Of a DNA stretch of 55,386 nucleotides, positions 17,947 to 24,998 are shown piece by piece. The stretch spans positions 1 through 55,386 of the forward strand of contig NZ_PKRO01000019.1 of the NCBI RefSeq assembly GCF_002855495.1. Direction: 5' to 3'. The notes below the pieces were generated by a model. The model worked only from the letters and a program-made list of their open reading frames with translations. It was not told the origin of the DNA and did no database searches. This stretch comes from Porphyrobacter sp. TH134. Lineage in GTDB: Bacteria; Pseudomonadota; Alphaproteobacteria; Sphingomonadales; Sphingomonadaceae. Position 1 is the first letter of the stretch. Every line of letters starts with the position of its first letter. The translations under genes were made by a program, and so were the position numbers.

Positions 17947-18608
17947 CAGTCTTCGCCCTCGCTGTGGGACAGGAACCAACCGGTCATATCGGCAGCGCCA
18001 TAAACCTCATCCAGATCATGTGAGGGTGCCTTGAGCATCGGTTCACCCGGTTGCCAGTTTGCCGGCGCCAGTGTGCCGCGCGCGTCGATGGCCTGAAGCG
18101 CGCCGAGAATCCGCAGCATTTCAGGGACCGATCGGCCCAGGTTCGCCGGGTAGCAGTTCATCGCCCGGATGACGCCTTGGGGGTCGATGAAGAAGGTTGT
18201 GCGCACGGCCGCGCTGTTGCTGTCCTGCGGGGAAACCATGCCGAAGGCGCGGGCGATGACCAGCGTGGGATCCTCAAGGATCGGGAAGCGCACTTCGACC
18301 CCGAAGCGGTCGCGGATCATGCGCAGCCACGCAAAGTGCGAAAACAGGCTGTCGACCGAAAGCGCCATCAACGCGCAATCGCGCGCTGCAAAGGCGGCAG
18401 CCTCGCGGGCGAGGGCGACAAATTCGGTGGTGCAGACCGGCGTAAAGTCCGCAGGGTGCGAGAACAATACAAGCCACCGTCCTCGGTATGCCGAAAGCCG
18501 GACCGGGCCAATGGTGCTGCGCGCCTCGAAGTCAGGAGCAAGGTCGCCAATGCGGAGGCCGGCACATGGGGGTGCAGGGGGGAGTGCGTGATCCATGCCC
18601 TGTGCCAT
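17946..18608 (-). CDS. Peroxiredoxin, Prx6/AhpC-TSA type
   Basis: A peroxidase of about 220 residues that reduces peroxides, and in principle persulfides, with a redox-active cysteine. The peroxidatic Cys59 is in HPADFTPVCTTEF, and the C-terminal peroxiredoxin extension (GWFLSH) is present. The arrangement is that of the Prx6 class. A second cysteine at MNCYP could act in resolution. It is first in a two-gene unit with the ArsR regulator, divergent from the persulfide-dioxygenase operon. The start is uncertain among ATGs at 18626, 18608 and 18596. Confidence 0.85.
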   Translation of the reverse strand: MAQGMDHALPPAPPCAGLRIGDLAPDFEARSTIGPVRLSAYRGRWLVLFSHPADFTPVCTTEFVALAREAAAFAARDCALMALSVDSLFSHFAWLRMIRDRFGVEVRFPILEDPTLVIARAFGMVSPQDSNSAAVRTTFFIDPQGVIRAMNCYPANLGRSVPEMLRILGALQAIDARGTLAPANWQPGEPMLKAPSHDLDEVYGAADMTGWFLSHSEGED

Positions 18609-18624
18609 ATCACTTGACTGCGGC

Positions 18625-18656
18625 ATTACAACACACATATACATGAAATGTGTAAT
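18625..18656. promoter_or_regulatory. Divergent promoter gap with nested palindrome
   Basis: ATTACA (18625-18630) and TGTAAT (18651-18656) form outer arms, and ACACAT (18633-18638) with ATGTGT (18648-18653) inner arms. It lies in the AT-rich gap between peroxiredoxin and the MBL hydrolase. BigR/SqrR regulators bind such AT-rich dyads, so it is the natural candidate operator for the ArsR protein. Confidence 0.5.
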
Positions 18657-18671
18657 CGAGCGGGAATTGGC

Positions 18672-19604
18672 ATGGCTGGGGATGATCCGGTATTGGCGGC
18701 GGCGACCGCTCAAATCCTGCGGGCGTCAGGCGATGCTGCGCTGCGGCCTGAGATCGCGGGCTTTTTTGACCCGGCAACCTTCACCATCACCTATGTGGTT
18801 CACGATAAGGCGACGCGAGAGGCGGCAATTATCGATCCGGTGCTGGACTTCGATCCCAATTCCGGGCGGACGGCAACAACCTCAGCCGACGCTATCATTG
18901 CTCATGTCATTTCGCATAATCTGAAAGTGAAGTGGCTGCTTGAAACCCATGCCCACGCCGATCACTTCTCCGCGGCGCCTTACATGCAGGAAAAGCTGGG
19001 CGGGAAAATCGCCATCGGTGCCAAGATCACGGCGGTGCAGACCGTGTTTGGCAAGCTGTTCAACGCCGGCACCGAGTTTGCGCGAGACGGTTCGCAATTC
19101 GATGAATTGTTCAGCGATGGCGACAGTTTCGCCATCGGCGATGTGCCGGTCACCGTGATGCATGTACCCGGCCACACGCCCGCCGACATCGCCTATCTTG
19201 TGGGGGATGCAGTGTTCACCGGCGACACCATGTTCATGCCCGATTACGGCACCGCCCGCGCCGACTTCCCCGGCGGCGATGCGCGAACGCTGTTCCGGTC
19301 CTTGCGGCGCATCCTGTCGCTGCCGCCCGCGACCCGGCTGTTCATGTGTCATGACTACCTTCCCCAAGGCCGGACGCAGCACCTGTGGGAGACCACGGTT
19401 GCCGCCGAACGCGCAGGCAATGTCCATGCCCATGATGGCGTAACCGAGGACGAATTCGTCGCCATGCGCGAAGCGCGCGACGCCGCGCTGGACATGCCGC
19501 GCCTGATCCTGCCTTCCGTGCAGGTCAACATGCGCGCAGGCCACATGCCGGCCCCCGACGATAATGGCGTCGTCTATCTCAGGATCCCGGTCAACGCGGT
19601 ATGA
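18672..19604 (+). CDS. MBL-fold hydrolase, persulfide dioxygenase-like (Blh/ETHE1)
   Basis: A 310-residue metallo-beta-lactamase-fold protein. The iron-binding motif THAHADH (92-98) and further ligands in HVPGHTP, FTGDTMF and MCHDY are all present, as in ETHE1/Blh persulfide dioxygenases, which oxidise glutathione persulfide to sulfite. The first gene of a three-gene operon, it overlaps the next by ATGA. I chose the ATG at 18672; an earlier one at 18648 would place the start inside the palindromic operator. BigR operons of other bacteria have the same Blh plus transporter order, which supports the sulfide role. Confidence 0.88.
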   Translation: MAGDDPVLAAATAQILRASGDAALRPEIAGFFDPATFTITYVVHDKATREAAIIDPVLDFDPNSGRTATTSADAIIAHVISHNLKVKWLLETHAHADHFSAAPYMQEKLGGKIAIGAKITAVQTVFGKLFNAGTEFARDGSQFDELFSDGDSFAIGDVPVTVMHVPGHTPADIAYLVGDAVFTGDTMFMPDYGTARADFPGGDARTLFRSLRRILSLPPATRLFMCHDYLPQGRTQHLWETTVAAERAGNVHAHDGVTEDEFVAMREARDAALDMPRLILPSVQVNMRAGHMPAPDDNGVVYLRIPVNAV

Positions 19605-20065
19605 GCCTGTCGACGATCAGTCTGCCCGGCTTTCCCAATGCTGCGCCGGTTGGTGGTTTGGCGGGCGGCGTGCTGATCGGGGTGGCGGCGGCGCTGATGT
19701 TGCTGGGAGCGGGACGAATTGCGGGCGTTTCCGGTATCGCTGCCCGGGCTTTTGGCCTGACTGACAGCGGGCTGCCGCGGCTGGGCGCGCTGGCCTTTGT
19801 GATCGGCCTACCGCTGGGCGCGCTGATCGTCACCAGCCAGACAGGCGCGGCCACACCCATCTTTGCCGGGCCGGTCACGCTGGTGATGGCCGGCCTCATC
19901 GTGGGCATCGGCACGCGGCTGGGCAGCGGCTGCACCAGCGGTCATGGCGTGTGCGGCTTAAGCCGTTTGTCGCAACGCTCGCTCGTGGCAACGGCGACCT
20001 TCATGATGACAGGCTTTGCCACGGTCGCAGCGATGAATGCGCTGGGTATCGCGGTGCTGCCATGA
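19601..20065 (+). CDS. YeeE/YedE-family sulfur transporter half (PmpA-like)
   Basis: A 154-residue inner-membrane protein with about four hydrophobic helices. The signature GSGCTSGHGVCGLSRLS carries Cys111 and Cys118, which in YeeE-type channels relay thiosulfate or other sulfur species. It is half the length of full YeeE. The second half is encoded by the next gene, with which it overlaps (ATGA at 20062-20065). It is coupled to the persulfide dioxygenase upstream. Confidence 0.88.
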   Translation: MSLSTISLPGFPNAAPVGGLAGGVLIGVAAALMLLGAGRIAGVSGIAARAFGLTDSGLPRLGALAFVIGLPLGALIVTSQTGAATPIFAGPVTLVMAGLIVGIGTRLGSGCTSGHGVCGLSRLSQRSLVATATFMMTGFATVAAMNALGIAVLP

Positions 20066-20481
20066 TCCGCGACGTTCTGATCCCGCTGGCCGCCGGCACG
20101 ATTTTCGGTGCCGGGCTGACAGTCGGCGGCATGACCGATCCTGCGCGGGTGCGCGGATTTCTTGATCTGTTCGGCGGATGGGATCCGACCTTGGCCTTTG
20201 TCATGGGCGGGGCGGTGCTGGTGATGGCCCTTGCCTGGGCGGTGCAACGCAAGCTGCCGCGCCCCTTCTTTGGCGATGGCTTTACGCTTCCTGATCGCAC
20301 GGACGTTACGGCCCGTCTGGTTGGCGGATCGGCCCTGTTCGGAATTGGCTGGGGAATTGCCGGATTGTGCCCCGGCCCCGGCTTTGCTGCGCTGGCGATT
20401 GCCCCCGGTTCGGCGGCGATTTTTGTCGCAGCGATGCTTGCCGGAATGGTGATCGCGGGGTTGATCGAAGCGAAGGCATGA
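20062..20481 (+). CDS. DUF6691 / YeeE-type second half (PmpB-like)
   Basis: A 139-residue membrane protein with about four helices and the conserved motif GIAGLCPGPGFAAL containing Cys103. It pairs with the preceding PmpA-like protein to make a two-component YeeE/YedE sulfur transporter. Its start codon overlaps the upstream stop. The operon ends just before a strong hairpin. Confidence 0.88.
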   Translation: MIRDVLIPLAAGTIFGAGLTVGGMTDPARVRGFLDLFGGWDPTLAFVMGGAVLVMALAWAVQRKLPRPFFGDGFTLPDRTDVTARLVGGSALFGIGWGIAGLCPGPGFAALAIAPGSAAIFVAAMLAGMVIAGLIEAKA

Positions 20482-20485
20482 TCCT

Positions 20486-20518
20486 GCGCAGGGGCAACCG
20501 AAAGCGGTGCCCCTGCGC
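20486..20518. terminator. Bidirectional terminator-type hairpin
   Basis: GCGCAGGGGCA pairs perfectly with TGCCCCTGCGC around an 11-base loop. It lies in the 50-base gap between convergent pmpB-like and chrA genes. There is no T-run on either side, so it may act by hairpin alone or with Rho. Confidence 0.65.
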
Positions 20519-20531
20519 CATGTTACCGCCT

Positions 20532-21851
20532 TCAGAAACCTAGAACCAGAATCAACCCGCCGAGGGCCGCCGCGCCCAAGACCCGCAGCACTGACCACTT
20601 GAGCCCGAACGTCAGAGCAATCGCCAGCACGGACAGCAGCCCGGCGCGCCAGTCGAAGCTGGCAAGGTCAGGCCAGTAAAGCCGCAGCGGGCCAAACTGG
20701 CGCTGGCCGACCGTGCCAAACAGCACGTGCAGCGCGAACCATGCGGTGAGGTTGGCAATCACGCCCACCACCGCTGCCGTCACGGCTGCCAGCCCGCCCT
20801 TCAGCCGCACCGCATGGCCCAGCCGGTCAATCCACGGCGCAAAGGCGAAGATCCACATGAAGCATGGCGCAAAGGTAACCCACGTGGTCAATCCTGCGCC
20901 CATCAACCCTGCCATCATCGGTGAGAACGGCTCGGGCGCGCGGAAGGCCGCGAGATAGCCGACGAATTGCGTCACCAGGATCAGCGGGCCGGGCGTGGTC
21001 TCGGCCAGGCCAAGCCCATCAGCCATCTCGCCGGGGCGCAGCCAGCCAAAGCCTTGCACCGCCTCCTGCGCCATATAGGCAAGCACCGCATAGGCCCCGC
21101 CGAAGGTGACGATGGCCAGCTGCGAAAAGAACGCTCCGATCTCCCACAGCACATGGTCCTGCCCCAGCGTCAGCGCAATCACGGCCATCGGCGCGGCCCA
21201 CACCGCGCCCCAGGTGGCGACCGAAAGGAACGTCGTGCGCCACGGGCGCTCGGGCATGGCGCGGGCAGGGGCGCCCGGCTTGATTGCCAGCAGATCGGGC
21301 CGCCGGGACGCGACCACCATGCCGATCACGCCCGACCCAAGCACGATCAGCGGGAAAGGCAGATCGAAGAAGAACAGCCCGGCAAATGCCGCCGCTGCCA
21401 GCGCGCGTTTCAATCCAGTATCAAGCGCGCGGCCGGCGATCCGCAGCAAGGCCTGCACCACAATCGCCAGCACCGCCGCCTTCACGCCGAGGAACAGTGC
21501 TTCGACCCAGGCAAGATTGGCGGCAATCGCATAAAGCACCGACAGCGCCAGAATGATCGCTGCGCCGGGGATGACAAACAGCAGCCCGGCGGCGAGCCCG
21601 CCGCGCCAGCCATGCAGGCGCCACCCGATCCATGTGGCAAGCTGCTGGGCTTCCGGGCCGGGCAGCAGGTGGCAGAAGTTGAGCGCATGCAGGAAATCAT
21701 CCTCGGCGATCCACTGACGCTCGTCGACCAATTCGCGGTGCATCAGCGCGATTTGCCCGGCTGGTCCGCCAAAGCTGAGGAGGCCGATGCGGGTGAAAGC
21801 CCGCAGCAGATCACCAAAGGAAATCGGGGATGTGGGTGCTGCGCTTGCCAA
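20532..21851 (-). CDS. chrA: Chromate efflux transporter ChrA
   Basis: A 439-residue inner-membrane CHR-family transporter of the long, two-domain form. The N-terminal half has SFGGPAGQIALMHRELVDERQW and NFCHLLPGPEAQQLATWIG. The C-terminal half repeats the theme with TFGGAYAVLAYMAQEAV and ETTPGPLILVTQFVGYLAAF. About ten to twelve hydrophobic helices are visible. It exports chromate or related oxyanions. The frame begins at a TTG with GCGAGG 5 bases upstream; no ATG fits better. It is preceded by a structured leader with a hairpin and six Ts, so expression is probably controlled by attenuation. Confidence 0.92.
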   Translation of the reverse strand: MASAAPTSPISFGDLLRAFTRIGLLSFGGPAGQIALMHRELVDERQWIAEDDFLHALNFCHLLPGPEAQQLATWIGWRLHGWRGGLAAGLLFVIPGAAIILALSVLYAIAANLAWVEALFLGVKAAVLAIVVQALLRIAGRALDTGLKRALAAAAFAGLFFFDLPFPLIVLGSGVIGMVVASRRPDLLAIKPGAPARAMPERPWRTTFLSVATWGAVWAAPMAVIALTLGQDHVLWEIGAFFSQLAIVTFGGAYAVLAYMAQEAVQGFGWLRPGEMADGLGLAETTPGPLILVTQFVGYLAAFRAPEPFSPMMAGLMGAGLTTWVTFAPCFMWIFAFAPWIDRLGHAVRLKGGLAAVTAAVVGVIANLTAWFALHVLFGTVGQRQFGPLRLYWPDLASFDWRAGLLSVLAIALTFGLKWSVLRVLGAAALGGLILVLGF

Positions 21852-21856
21852 GAAAA

Positions 21857-21947
21857 CCTCGCAAAAAAGACCCTGCCGGAACCGGCAAGGTTACGAGGCA
21901 ACGCTTGGGCCAGTCTCAGCCTGAGCGGGGGGTTGCTCTGCCCCGCT
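21857..21947 (-). promoter_or_regulatory. Structured leader of chrA with alternative ribosome-site pairing
   Basis: Reading the minus strand towards chrA, an AGCGGGG/CCCCGCT helix (21924-21947) is followed by GCCTCG (21894-21899), the terminator hairpin, and then the ribosome site GCGAGG (21857-21862). The GCCTCG strand can pair with the GCGAGG ribosome site, an alternative to free translation. It resembles riboswitch or attenuator design, but it matches no class I can name: a GGCTGAGA string recalls thiamine switches, but the rest does not. Confidence 0.4.
21863..21890 (-). terminator. Rho-independent terminator within the chrA leader
   Basis: On the minus strand CCTTGCCG pairs with CGGCAGGG (one G-T pair) around GTTC, and is followed by TCTTTTTT. 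The stem and T-tract are complete, and sit only about 15 bases upstream of chrA, so transcription must pass it for chrA to be made. Confidence 0.7.
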
Positions 21948-22155
21948 GCACCATCCTGTATTGTCGCAGGGCCGCAAGTTCAAGACAGATTGCGGATCTT
22001 GCCGATCGCCGGACGATGGGCTTGAAACCGGGTTGATAAACTCTCCCCAGCGTTCGGCTGACATTGTCCCGATGAAACGTCTATTTGATTTCGGGATTTG
22101 AGCCTGCTGGCAGGTTGGTTCTCCCAAATCGCAGAAAAGTCGGATAGGGGGGCGC
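21948..22155. other. Intergenic region between chrA and the AI-2E permease
   Basis: Together with the chrA leader this makes 304 bases without a gene. Promoters for both divergent genes should lie here. On the minus strand TTGAAC with AATACA about 15 bases later could be the chrA promoter (weak). On the plus strand GGATAGGGGGG precedes the permease start and is a good ribosome site. No other structure stands out. Confidence 0.4.
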
Positions 22156-23253
22156 ATGGACACAGACCACAATCGCCAGCGCGGCGGTATCGTGACAGCT
22201 GGCATGAAGTCTGCGCGAGGCCCGGTAACCAGCCCCGCTTCGGTCGCCCGCGCGACCCTGATCGTTCTTGCGATTATCGGTTGTGCCTGGCTGATGATCG
22301 CGCTCAACCGCTTCTTCCTGCTGGTTTTTGCAGCGATTGTGCTGGCTGCGGTGTTCGATGCGATCACCCGCCGGATCTGCCAGTGGACGGGCATCGCGCG
22401 CCCGTTTGGACTTACCCTTGCGATCCTCTCCTTTCTCGGGGTGTTCGTGGGCGCCTTCGGGCTGTTTGGCGCCCAGCTGGCGGGTGAGTTCGATACGATC
22501 CGGCAAACCGTGCCGACGGCCATCGCGGGGCTTCAGGGCTTTCTTGACCGGTTTGGCATGGGGACGGCGGTGACCGATCTTGCCAAGGTCGGCAACGAAG
22601 ATATCTCGCAGCTGTTCACCCAGGCCGGGGGTTTTGCACTGGCCGCGGGCAACGGGATCGCCGATTTTGTTCTGGTGCTGGTCGGTGCGATTTTCATGGC
22701 TGCCGATCCTGGCGTGTACCGCCGCGGGTTCCTGATGCTGGTCCCGCGCACGGCCGAAACGCATGCTGCACAATTACTGGATGATTCAGCCGAGGGTCTG
22801 CGCGGGTGGATGATCGGACAGGCGGTGTCATCGCTTGTGGTGGCGGCGCTGACATCGATCGGGCTGTGGCTGCTGGGCGTTCCGGCGGCAGGCGGGCTTG
22901 GCGTGATTGCCGGACTGCTCGATATCATCCCGATGGTAGGGCCGATCATTGCCGGGGTCCCGGCGGTGTTGCTGGCGTTTACGGTGTCTCCTCTGACCGC
23001 CTTGTGGACGTTGCTGCTGTTTCTCGCGATCCAGCAATTGCAGGGCAATGTCCTGCAACCCATGATCCAGAAACACGCGGTCGACATCCCGCCTGCACTG
23101 CTGCTGTTTGCGGTGCTGGCGTTTGGTTTGTTGTTCAGCTTCCTCGGCGTGCTGCTCGCGGCGCCCCTGACGATCGTGAGTTTCATCTTCGTGCGGCGGA
23201 TCTATGTCGAAACGATCCTAGGCAAACCGGTCCCGGCTGACGACGCAGACTGA
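22156..23253 (+). CDS. AI-2E family transporter
   Basis: A 365-residue integral membrane protein of the AI-2E/PerM (UPF0118) family, with about eight helices and the conserved C-terminal region GLLDIIPMVGPIIAGVPAVLLAF ... QQLQGNVLQPMIQKHAVDIPPALLL. Family members export diverse small molecules or sodium. The autoinducer-2 role is shown for few of them, and nothing here points to quorum sensing. It is a single gene, preceded by a strong AGGGGGG ribosome site. Confidence 0.9.
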   Translation: MDTDHNRQRGGIVTAGMKSARGPVTSPASVARATLIVLAIIGCAWLMIALNRFFLLVFAAIVLAAVFDAITRRICQWTGIARPFGLTLAILSFLGVFVGAFGLFGAQLAGEFDTIRQTVPTAIAGLQGFLDRFGMGTAVTDLAKVGNEDISQLFTQAGGFALAAGNGIADFVLVLVGAIFMAADPGVYRRGFLMLVPRTAETHAAQLLDDSAEGLRGWMIGQAVSSLVVAALTSIGLWLLGVPAAGGLGVIAGLLDIIPMVGPIIAGVPAVLLAFTVSPLTALWTLLLFLAIQQLQGNVLQPMIQKHAVDIPPALLLFAVLAFGLLFSFLGVLLAAPLTIVSFIFVRRIYVETILGKPVPADDAD

Positions 23254-23299
23254 TCCGGCCCGCATACCCAGCGTTCGTCCCGCACCTCGAGCGGCCTGC

Positions 23300-23316
23300 G
23301 CTGTCACGCGATTGCA
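23300..23316 (+). promoter_or_regulatory. Shared motif GCTGTCRCGCGATTRCA, phosphatase copy
   Basis: A 17-base motif 57 bases before the phosphatase start. It differs at only two positions from a copy at 24971-24987 before the neighbouring TonB receptor gene. Its left end, CTGTCAC, equals a half-site of a Pho box. The link to phosphate control is inference. Confidence 0.3.
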
Positions 23317-23372
23317 ATTCTTCCCCCGCATGTCGCCCGGATTGTTCGATTTCGTCACAAGGGTTCGTCTCC

Positions 23373-24860
23373 ATGCAGAAACGTCGCGCTCCTTCATGGT
23401 GTTTCTTGGCGACGGCGGGGCTTGCGCTTGCGCATTACGGCGTCGCGGCCTCTGCCACCCCAGCCCCGGACACGCCCGTTGACCTGCGCGGAGAGGCCGC
23501 ACCCGCAGCGCCCGGACGGCCCTATGCCGCGCGCAATCTGCCGGATCGCATCATCCTGTCGCCCGGCGGCGATCCCGCAACGGAGATGGGCGTATCGTGG
23601 CGCACCGACATGGCAGCGAACGAGACGACCGCAGAGCTTGCCGAGCTGGTCCCCGCGCCCAACTTCGGACTGCGCGCCGCTGCTGTGGCCGGAGCGAACG
23701 TCACGGCCATCAGCGAAAACGGCGAGGCGCGGTATCACAAGGTCCGGTTTACCGGGCTGAAGCCGGGGACGGCCTATGCCTACCGGGTCAGGGGATCGGC
23801 AGGCTTTTCCGAATGGCACCAGTTCCGCACCGCGAGCGCCACTGCCGCGCCGTTCCGGTTCATTTACATGGGCGACACGCAGAACCGCATTCTCGACATC
23901 GGCTCGATCGGATGGCGGCGCGCGCTGCTGCAAGCGGGCAATCCGGCGCTGATGCTGCACGCGGGCGATCTGGTCGCAAGCCGCGATGATCTGACCCATG
24001 ATGACGAATGGGGTGAATGGACCGCCACCGGCGGCTGGGCGCTGGCCACCGTCCCGCAGGTTCCCGCGGCGGGCAACCACGAATATGTCGACCTGATCAA
24101 CGCCGACGGCAGCGAGACCCGCCGGCTGGGCGGCCACTGGCCGGTAATGTTCAATCTCCCCGCCAACGGCGCGGCCGGTGCGGAAAAGACCAGTTATTTC
24201 ACCGACTATCAGGGCGTGCGGTTTGTCGTGCTCGACGGCACCTCGGCGCTCGATCTGGGCACCTTGCAGGCGCAGACCGCATGGCTCGACGCGCGGCTGG
24301 GCGAAGCGCCGGGCCGCTGGAAGATCGTGCTGTTCCACCAACCGATCTTCACCTGTGCGCGCCCCGGCGACACGCCGGTGCTGAAAGCGGCCTGGAAGCC
24401 GTTGTTCGAAAAGCACAAGGTCGATCTGGTGCTGCAAGGCCACGACCACTGCTACGGCAGGTTGACGTCGGAAGCCGGGCGGGCCGCCGGGGTCGAGGCG
24501 CGAGCGGGCGGCGCGATGCAAGGGCCGGTCTACATGGTCTCGGTCGCGGGTGCCAAGATGTATGGCCTTAACGACCGTGCCGATACCCAGCCCGACCGGG
24601 TGGCCGAGGACACCAGCCTGTTCCAGGTGATCGATGTGGCTGCTGACCGCTTGGCCTTGCGCGCCTATCTCAACACCGGAGTGCTATATGACGGCTTCGA
24701 TCTGGTGAAATCGGACACGGGCAACCGGCTTGAAGAACTGCCCGATGATTTGCCAACGGTGCGGCGCTGTTCAGGGCCGGCGCAGCTGATCGACCAGCCG
24801 ATGCCCGCAGACAGGCTCGGCCCGGACGGCCTTCCCTGCACCGCCGAAGTCAAGGACTGA
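23373..24860 (+). CDS. Purple acid phosphatase-like metallophosphoesterase
   Basis: A 495-residue secreted phosphatase. A signal peptide (LATAGLALAHYGVAASA) is followed by an N-terminal fibronectin type III-like domain (about 55-152, ending SEWHQFRTA) and a calcineurin-like metallophosphatase domain. Metal ligands are visible as GDTQ (167-170), GD (198-199), GNHE (234-237), FHQP (321-324) and GHDH (356-359), which is a full set. It should release phosphate from organic esters in the periplasm or outside. The TonB receptor gene that follows suggests coupled uptake. Confidence 0.92.
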   Translation: MQKRRAPSWCFLATAGLALAHYGVAASATPAPDTPVDLRGEAAPAAPGRPYAARNLPDRIILSPGGDPATEMGVSWRTDMAANETTAELAELVPAPNFGLRAAAVAGANVTAISENGEARYHKVRFTGLKPGTAYAYRVRGSAGFSEWHQFRTASATAAPFRFIYMGDTQNRILDIGSIGWRRALLQAGNPALMLHAGDLVASRDDLTHDDEWGEWTATGGWALATVPQVPAAGNHEYVDLINADGSETRRLGGHWPVMFNLPANGAAGAEKTSYFTDYQGVRFVVLDGTSALDLGTLQAQTAWLDARLGEAPGRWKIVLFHQPIFTCARPGDTPVLKAAWKPLFEKHKVDLVLQGHDHCYGRLTSEAGRAAGVEARAGGAMQGPVYMVSVAGAKMYGLNDRADTQPDRVAEDTSLFQVIDVAADRLALRAYLNTGVLYDGFDLVKSDTGNRLEELPDDLPTVRRCSGPAQLIDQPMPADRLGPDGLPCTAEVKD

Positions 24861-24970
24861 CACCCGCCTGCACAAAATCGGTCACGCGCAGGCCGGTTGT
24901 AACAGCAATGACCCGGAACGGTCGCCACCATTTCATCAAGCCGCCTTAGGCCCCCCGCCAGATTGAGCGC

Positions 24971-24987
24971 GCTGTCGCGCGATTACA
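24971..24987 (+). promoter_or_regulatory. Shared motif GCTGTCRCGCGATTRCA, receptor copy
   Basis: The second copy of the motif seen at 23300-23316, identical at 15 of 17 bases. It ends only 12 bases before the receptor's start codon, overlapping the region of the ribosome site, unlike the first copy. The similarity may therefore be chance, or mark a post-transcriptional signal. Confidence 0.25.
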
Positions 24988-24998
24988 GGGGGCCTTCC

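Noticed and set aside
21900..21960. Thiamine (TPP) riboswitch upstream of chrA
   Set aside because: A GGCTGAGA string fits, but the second conserved half (ACCTGATC ... GCG) is absent and the gene is not a thiamine gene.
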